From Thermoproteota archaeon (GTDB lineage: Archaea > Thermoproteota > Thermoprotei_A > Sulfolobales > Acidilobaceae), in contig JAADGB010000024.1 in assembly GCA_013152575.1 (NCBI GenBank), positions 1 to 29,248 of the forward strand: a DNA stretch of 29,248 nt. Direction: 5' to 3'. A program made the translations under genes and the position numbers. Under the pieces are notes generated by a model. The model did no database searches. It saw only the letters and a program-made list of their open reading frames with translations, and had not been told where the DNA came from. Below are positions 25,185 through 29,248 of the stretch, piece by piece; position 1 is the first letter of the stretch; the number at the start of each line of letters is the position of its first letter.

Positions 25185-25847
25185 CTAGATGAAGGACTCG
25201 TCTATGTGCGTGCCTTCAAGCCAGCTACCAGGCTCGTATAGTTCCCCGCCAACCTCTTCCTCATCAACGTCGAGCTGGAAGCACACGTCTCTGAATGGGC
25301 ACTTTGCACATTTCCTAGGGCTCCTTTTCGCATAGGGGAGTATTCCATGCTCTCTAACCATGACTATCTCATCGATTAACCTGAGGAGCATTGTGACTTT
25401 CTCCTCGTCTAGCCTTGAAGCCCTACTCCGGTACAGGTATTCTATGCGTATTGAGGCGTTCTTCACGCCGAGTAGCCTGGCGAGCATGAAGGCATAGGCG
25501 CTCGCCTGAGCTGAGTCGCTGACCCATACACCCTTTGAGGGACCCTTACCACTCTTCCTCTCGATGACCAGGATCTCATCGCCCTTTACCTCGTAGGAGT
25601 CGGGTCTTCCCCGCAGGACGATGTTGGATCCAACGGTTACCTCTATTCTATCCTCGAGGACACGTCCGCGGACCCTGTCAGGGACCCCCTTTATACCGTG
25701 ATATATCCTCCCGAGGAGTAGGCGTATCCTCTCCTTTATGGTCAGCCGTCTCCCCATGTGTACGTGGAAGAAGTAGTATCTAGGGCAGTATGTGTACTCG
25801 TGGAGCTCGCTCGGATATACTATTACTTTCCTAGTCTCCCCAGGCAT
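25185..25847 (-). CDS. Cas4-like PD-(D/E)XK Fe-S nuclease
   Basis: A protein of about 220 residues with the complete Cas4/RecB-nuclease plan. Cys21 is in YCPRYYF. The nuclease residues are His50 (GRIYHG), Asp83 (RPDSY), Glu96 and Lys98 (VIERKSG) and Gln114/Tyr118 (QASAY). Cys180, 183 and 189 (CAKCPFRDVC) complete a likely [4Fe-4S] site. It is predicted to be a single-strand DNA exonuclease. ATG 25847 is preferred, 8 nt after the small upstream gene; ATG 25880 would overlap it. No CRISPR array or other cas gene is in the window, so a housekeeping or defence role apart from CRISPR is likely. Confidence in the fold is high, in the role low. Confidence 0.85.
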   Translation of the reverse strand: MPGETRKVIVYPSELHEYTYCPRYYFFHVHMGRRLTIKERIRLLLGRIYHGIKGVPDRVRGRVLEDRIEVTVGSNIVLRGRPDSYEVKGDEILVIERKSGKGPSKGVWVSDSAQASAYAFMLARLLGVKNASIRIEYLYRSRASRLDEEKVTMLLRLIDEIVMVREHGILPYAKRSPRKCAKCPFRDVCFQLDVDEEEVGGELYEPGSWLEGTHIDESFI

Positions 25848-25854
25848 GCCAGCT

Positions 25855-26127
25855 TCACTTCGTTGTATCGATCCAGTCAACCTTCACGTACATCGAGCCT
25901 ATTAGGCTACGTATGAGGTCCCTTATCTCGTCCTCTAAACCGGGTGACTCGAGGAGGAGCTCCAGGTATCTGAAGTCGGGGTGTAGCCTGGACTTATGGT
26001 CTACAATCTCTGCTCCATACTTCTCCTTCAACGTGTTCTTGACCTTCTCGTGTAGCTCGTCGTCGAACGTGTTGTAGTATATCCTGTAGAGCCTCTTCAC
26101 GCCTGGCACCCAGAGGATTGTTACCAT
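25855..26127 (-). CDS. Small unknown protein upstream of Cas4-like nuclease
   Basis: I do not recognise this protein of up to 90 residues. It looks like a small alpha/beta fold: a strand (LYRIYYN), a helix rich in Lys/Glu (DELHEKVKNTLKEKYG), a second strand, and another acidic helix (LEDEIRDLIRSLIG) before a final strand (YVKVDWID). There are no cysteines. It sits 8 nt before the Cas4-like gene, so co-expression is likely. The TATA box at 26143-26137 lies only 10 nt before ATG 26127, which suggests a leaderless transcript starting at GTG 26109 or 26100 and a protein of 81-84 residues. Confidence 0.7.
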   Translation of the reverse strand: MVTILWVPGVKRLYRIYYNTFDDELHEKVKNTLKEKYGAEIVDHKSRLHPDFRYLELLLESPGLEDEIRDLIRSLIGSMYVKVDWIDTTK

Positions 26128-26136
26128 AAACCGGGA

Positions 26137-26193
26137 TTTTATAGTGGTGGCTCCACCCAGCCGACTGTATCCTTCGTACTATCTTCTTTAAAT
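26137..26193. promoter_or_regulatory. Divergent promoters between the Cas4-like and AbrB-ACT genes
   Basis: On the minus strand TATAAAA at 26143-26137 predicts a start near 26114. On the plus strand TTTAAAT at 26187-26193 predicts a start near 26216, about 25 nt before the AbrB-ACT ATG. The AbrB-type protein could bind here and control both sides. That is inference from position only. Confidence 0.45.
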
Positions 26194-26240
26194 CTCTCAA
26201 AACACGTTATTAGTGATATGGAAGTGGGGGTTTAGTGGGC

Positions 26241-26657
26241 ATGAGATTGACTTCCCTCGCGAAGGTGGACTCTAAGGGTAGGGTAACGATCCCTCAGACC
26301 ATGAGAGAGGCGCTCGACATCGAGCCAGGCATGCTAGTCGTACTACTGGCCGACCTAGACCGTCGAGAGATAATTATATCGCCTATATCGGCCTCGAGCA
26401 AGAACATCTACGAGCTAGAAGTAGAACTCCTGGATAAGCCGGGAGCCCTAGCTATGCTGACCCAGAAGCTAGCTGAGTTGAACGTTGACATAGTCGCAAC
26501 CAGGTGTGCATCCATTGCTCGCGGAGAGAGTGGTAGCTGTACAGTGATAGTGGACTTGTCTAAATCCACTCTAGGCGTAGAGGAGCTGAGGAGGAAGCTC
26601 GAGGAGCTCGAGGTCGTAACGCTGGTAAGGGTAAAGGGTTTTGAGACCACGGTGTAA
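26241..26657 (+). CDS. AbrB/SpoVT DNA-binding domain fused to an ACT domain
   Basis: A 138-residue probable ligand-responsive transcription regulator. Residues about 5-48 form a swapped-hairpin AbrB domain (KVDSKGRVTIPQTMREAL, then EPGMLVVLL). Residues about 58-134 form an ACT domain, starting YELEVELLDKPGALAMLTQK, the pattern that binds amino acids in metabolic regulators. ACT sites usually form at dimer interfaces, which suits the dimeric AbrB fold. ATG 26241 is preferred; GTG 26235 is also possible. The next gene begins 27 nt downstream. The ligand is unknown. A divergent neighbour and short spacing suggest autoregulation. Confidence 0.88.
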   Translation: MRLTSLAKVDSKGRVTIPQTMREALDIEPGMLVVLLADLDRREIIISPISASSKNIYELEVELLDKPGALAMLTQKLAELNVDIVATRCASIARGESGSCTVIVDLSKSTLGVEELRRKLEELEVVTLVRVKGFETTV

Positions 26658-26684
26658 CGGGTATAGGACTCCAAGGGTAAGGGA

Positions 26685-27386
26685 GTGTCGCTCGGCTTCA
26701 AGCTGACGAGGCATTCGAGACTCATTCTTTACCCGGGTCTAGCCACGGCTATAGACGCTGTATCGGTCCTTGTTGTGAGTAATGGAGAAGCGGTCTTGAT
26801 CGATAGCGGTAGCGGTCTCGACGAGTCTCTTGAGGCTATTGCTCTATCACTGGCCTCTCTCGGGTATCCTGATGAGCTAAACGTTAAGCTAGTCGTCAAC
26901 ACACACGGCCATATTATGAATGCTGGTGGGGACTGGTGGGCCCATGATGTTTTGAAGGCAACGATAGCCGCTAGGCCTCCTGACTCGAAGTGGATCGAGT
27001 CAGGGGACCCTGAGCATACAGGCGCGTCTGAGCTTGGATTGAGCTTCAGAGGGACCCCCGTCGGCCTCGTCATCACGCGCGAATCAGTGGAGATACCGGT
27101 GGGTGATGTCACTATAGAGGTCTTTCATACCCCTGGGCATACGCCTGGTAGTCAGTCAGTTTACCTCGAGGATGATCTCAGGCTGGTTGTCATAGGAGAC
27201 TCGTTGGCCAGCCTCTCGGCAAAATGGGGTTCGAGCGAGGAGGATTGGTGGAGGAGTCTTGAGAAGATCAAGGAGAGGGACCCCGAGGTTATCTGCGACA
27301 GTATTAAATGCTATATTAAAGAGGCTGCACGCAATTATCTAGAACTGGTTGAGAGGGAGGGACCCTCTCGTCTTGAAGAGGATTAG
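26685..27386 (+). CDS. Metallo-beta-lactamase-fold protein with altered metal site
   Basis: A 233-residue protein with the MBL fold: VLIDSGSG after the first strands, VNTHGH at 72-76, HTPGHTPGS with His152, and VIGDS with Asp172. The canonical HxHxDH motif reads H74-G-H76-I-M78-N79, so the aspartate and third histidine that bind the second metal are lost. The usual final histidine is also not seen; CDSIKCY stands where it is expected. It may bind a single metal or none. The start is GTG 26685. It overlaps the DUF72 gene by 14 nt and follows AbrB-ACT closely, so the three are likely one operon. The substrate is unknown. Confidence 0.82.
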   Translation: MSLGFKLTRHSRLILYPGLATAIDAVSVLVVSNGEAVLIDSGSGLDESLEAIALSLASLGYPDELNVKLVVNTHGHIMNAGGDWWAHDVLKATIAARPPDSKWIESGDPEHTGASELGLSFRGTPVGLVITRESVEIPVGDVTIEVFHTPGHTPGSQSVYLEDDLRLVVIGDSLASLSAKWGSSEEDWWRSLEKIKERDPEVICDSIKCYIKEAARNYLELVEREGPSRLEED

Positions 27387-28128
27387 GGTAGGTACGTGCG
27401 GGTTCTCCAAGTCGAGGAAGGCTATCTACAGGGATCTAGACGTAGTAGAGATCCAACAGACCTTCTATGATCCGAGGGTCGGCGACTTCCTCGAGAGGAT
27501 TAGGGGTGAGGCTCCCAGCGGGTTCGAATTCACGGTTAAGGCCTGGATGCTAGTAACACATCAGTATAATAGTAAGCTGTGGAGGAGGCTCAAGTCGCCA
27601 GTGCCAGGCGGGAAGGACGACTATGGCTTCTTCAAGGACAATGAAATCGTGAGGTGGGCTTGGGAGGAGACGGTTAGAGCGGCTGAAATCGTTGGAGCTA
27701 AGATAATCGTCTTACAGACGCCAGCTAGCTTTAAGCCCACCGAGGAGAACCTTGCGAGGCTAGAGGCGTTCCTGGGCAAATACTGGCCTGATGGATACTT
27801 GCTTGCCTGGGAGCCTAGAGGAGAGTGGTGGGGTCAAGCGGATCTCCTAGCTAGGCTCTCGAGGGAATACGGGCTCATTATAGCGGGAGACGTGTTAAGG
27901 GGTAGACTCCCGCCCCAGGGCCAAGAGTTACTGTACACTAGGCTTCATGGCCTGGGCGGGGGAGAGGTGAATTACAGGTACAAGTATAGTGATGAGGATC
28001 TACTCCGCCTCAAAGAGATAGTAGAGGAAGGCGGTTGGAGGGAGTCCTACGTGTTATTCAACAACATCTACTCCTACGATGATGCTGTAAGGTTCAAGCA
28101 ATTGATCTCCGGCCTCCACAGCAAATAA
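27373..28128 (+). CDS. DUF72 family protein
   Basis: A protein of about 251 residues matching the DUF72 (YecE-like) family, a TIM-barrel-like fold of unknown activity. Typical marks are RVGTCGFSKSRK at the N terminus, VEIQQTFYDP, FTVKAWMLVTH, LLAWEPRGEWW, and YTRLHGLGGG followed by YVLFNN near the C terminus. TTG 27373 begins just before the conserved first strand, with GGAGGGA about 11 nt upstream; an in-frame TTG at 27349 is an alternative. It overlaps the MBL gene, implying coupled translation. Catalytic function is not established for the family. Confidence 0.87.
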   Translation: MKRIRVGTCGFSKSRKAIYRDLDVVEIQQTFYDPRVGDFLERIRGEAPSGFEFTVKAWMLVTHQYNSKLWRRLKSPVPGGKDDYGFFKDNEIVRWAWEETVRAAEIVGAKIIVLQTPASFKPTEENLARLEAFLGKYWPDGYLLAWEPRGEWWGQADLLARLSREYGLIIAGDVLRGRLPPQGQELLYTRLHGLGGGEVNYRYKYSDEDLLRLKEIVEEGGWRESYVLFNNIYSYDDAVRFKQLISGLHSK

Positions 28129-28158
28129 ACCCTGCGAGACTAACAAGATAATAATGCC

Positions 28159-28211
28159 GGACCCGGGAGCCGCGGGAATCGCGGCGGGCGACACGCACAA
28201 ATCCCGGGCCC
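28159..28211. other. Nested GC-rich inverted repeats in a gene-free spacer
   Basis: In the 130 nt between DUF72 and the zinc-ribbon gene, GGACCCGGGA (28159-28168) pairs with TCCCGGGCCC (28202-28211) over ten positions with one A-C mismatch. Directly inside, GCCGCG (28169-28174) pairs perfectly with CGCGGC (28180-28185) around a GGAAT loop. A 16-nt single strand is left on the 3' side. There is no T-run, so it does not look like an archaeal terminator. It could be a small RNA or a structured leader of the zinc-ribbon mRNA. Confidence 0.5.
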
Positions 28212-28258
28212 GCTTGGTAGACCGCGGTGAGGAATGACGGCGTCTCAAGGTGACAATA

Positions 28259-28555
28259 ATGGCTAGAAACACGCTGGGATGGTATAGATGCGACTTCTGT
28301 GGTAGGAAGACGACAGTCTACGAATGCAGGTATAATGGGAGGAACGTCCTCATATGCCCATATTGCATAATCGCCTTGTGGAACACTAAAGGATTCTATT
28401 GCAGGGCTCCGATAGTCCACTTACTCGGCAAGATTTCTCCTCCAAGTAAGTGGACTGAGGCGGATAAGATAATCTCGTCTCTCGATACGAGGCTCAAAAC
28501 CAGTGGTGGAAGGGGTAAGACGGGGTCTAGCCGAGGGCGGGCGCGACGTAAATGA
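28259..28555 (+). CDS. Small zinc-ribbon protein with basic tail
   Basis: A 98-residue protein with a treble-clef or ribbon-like metal site: CDFC (Cys11, Cys14) and CPYC (Cys33, Cys36). The C-terminal 25 residues are disordered and basic (GGRGKTGSSRGRARRK), suggesting nucleic-acid contact. I do not recognise a named family. ATG 28259 is chosen because AAGGTGA ends 5 nt upstream; GTG 28250 lies within that site. The last 29 nt overlap the 3' end of the convergent PCNA gene, so the basic tail is coded opposite the PCNA C terminus. It may be co-transcribed with DUF72 or driven from a TATA-like ATAATA near 28149. Confidence 0.75.
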   Translation: MARNTLGWYRCDFCGRKTTVYECRYNGRNVLICPYCIIALWNTKGFYCRAPIVHLLGKISPPSKWTEADKIISSLDTRLKTSGGRGKTGSSRGRARRK

Positions 28556-29248
28556 CTAGCTTCTCAGTGTTCTGGAAGGTGAATGTAGCTTTCAGTGGAT
28601 AGTTTGACTCGAATTCTACCGAGACGCTCTCCGCGGCCCCGGTTGGCTTGGTGAGCGCTTGCAGGCTGTTAATGGTATAGGTTGACGTCGATTCCTCTAC
28701 TACGCTGAGGCTTAGTAAGGGGTCTCCATCCCTCATGATCCACTCATACTCTTTTTCTTCTCCCGAAGCGATTACACGAACCTCTTCCTCGTTGGCTCTC
28801 AACTCTAGGACGTCGCCGACTATCTTAGCGTCCTGTATCATGTTCTTGAAGTCCTCGGCTATGAGTGTAAACCTAGCCTTACCCTCCATCTTAGGCTCCT
28901 TTACCTCCCTGTGTTCTAACACCATGGCTGGGAGATAGAATGTACGTGTTATGCCAGTCTTCCTATCCTCTAAGAGTACTTTGAGTAGGTCGCTACCCGG
29001 TTCATACTCGAGTATTAGGGTATCGTTCCTAGTAGCCCTCCTGACAATCTTGTTAAGTTCATCGGTCCTAACACGTAGGACGACCTCCTCGTCAACGGTG
29101 TACTCGTCGAAGGCTGTTATTGGAGCTCTGAGAACCGCTAGACTGGTCTTATCTGGGCTCATGAGATATGCGATGAGACCGTCCAATGAGAATATCAGGT
29201 CGCCTTCATCGTTTATCTTTGCTAGTGTCTGCGTGATGTACTTGAACT
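28527..29248 (-). CDS. pcn: DNA polymerase sliding clamp PCNA (5' end beyond the window)
   Basis: Ring-shaped processivity factor for replicative polymerase and partners. The frame stays open to the right edge, upstream of an in-frame TTG at 29186. The extra codons read FKYITQTLAKINDEGDLIFS, the conserved N-terminal PCNA helix, so the start lies outside and roughly ten to fifteen residues are missing. Other marks are LMSPDKTSLAVL, the interdomain linker near EHREVKEPK, and the C-terminal VSVEFESNYPLKATFTF followed by KLVIYVAPALG. Crenarchaea often have several PCNA paralogues forming heterotrimers; which one this is cannot be told here. Confidence 0.93.
   Translation of the reverse strand, partial: FKYITQTLAKINDEGDLIFSLDGLIAYLMSPDKTSLAVLRAPITAFDEYTVDEEVVLRVRTDELNKIVRRATRNDTLILEYEPGSDLLKVLLEDRKTGITRTFYLPAMVLEHREVKEPKMEGKARFTLIAEDFKNMIQDAKIVGDVLELRANEEEVRVIASGEEKEYEWIMRDGDPLLSLSVVEESTSTYTINSLQALTKPTGAAESVSVEFESNYPLKATFTFQNTEKLVIYVAPALG

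Noticed and set aside
25185..25847. CRISPR-Cas locus suggested by the Cas4-like gene
   Set aside because: No repeat-spacer array and no cas1, cas2 or effector gene was seen anywhere in the window. Stand-alone Cas4-like nucleases are common in archaea.
28190..28215. tRNA-like 3' half (CAAATCCCGGGCCCGC) in the structured spacer
   Set aside because: There is no TTC before the loop, no matching T-stem 5' strand and no anticodon arm. The bases are better explained by the long inverted repeat.

Overview
The window looks like a chromosomal piece of a hyperthermophilic crenarchaeon (Thermoproteota, most like Desulfurococcales). Evidence: archaeal/eukaryotic-type ribosomal proteins (eS4, eL19, eL32), an RNase P protein (Rpp29) inside the ribosomal operon, archaeal RNase P RNA, PCNA, AGG/AGA-rich arginine usage, TATA boxes about 25-40 nt upstream of genes, GGTG-type Shine-Dalgarno sites and many GTG/TTG starts. 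The species cannot be named from the sequence alone.

Layout. (1) 1-4000: a rhomboid protease diverges from a heme O synthase plus an unknown membrane protein. These run into a convergent, 3'-overlapping moaA that lies directly behind the RNase P RNA gene. (2) 4000-7800: a large glycoside-hydrolase-like protein (GHL6/beta-galactosidase-trimerisation type) faces a lone dihydrolipoamide dehydrogenase. (3) 7800-12900: three tRNA genes (Val-UAC, Ala-CGC, Val-GAC), UMP kinase with a CBS-pair protein, a MenA-type prenyltransferase, a saccharopine-dehydrogenase-like enzyme and a double-hotdog thioesterase. (4) 12970-22083: a 19-gene ribosomal operon on the minus strand, S19-L22-S3-L29-Rpp29-S17-L14-L24-S4e-L5-S14-S8 // L6-L32e-L19e-L18-S5-L30-L15. 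It has a promoter before S19 and probable internal promoters before L6. The usual L3-L4-L23-L2 head and secY tail are absent from this locus. (5) 22178-26127: a MoxR AAA+ ATPase with a long VWA protein, a Cas4-like Fe-S nuclease and a small unknown protein, all on the minus strand. (6) 26241-28555: a divergent plus-strand run of an AbrB-ACT fusion regulator, a metallo-beta-lactamase-fold protein with a damaged metal site, a DUF72 protein, a structured GC-rich spacer and a zinc-ribbon protein. The last overlaps the 3' end of PCNA, which leaves the window at the right edge.

How it fits together. Most of the window is core information processing: ribosome, tRNAs, RNase P RNA and one of its proteins, PCNA. 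Heme O synthase and a MenA-like enzyme point to a quinone-linked respiratory chain. The best candidates for something undescribed are the small protein/Cas4-like/MoxR/VWA block, the divergent AbrB-ACT/MBL/DUF72 block and the folded spacer at 28159-28211. No CRISPR array, insertion sequence or prophage was seen.
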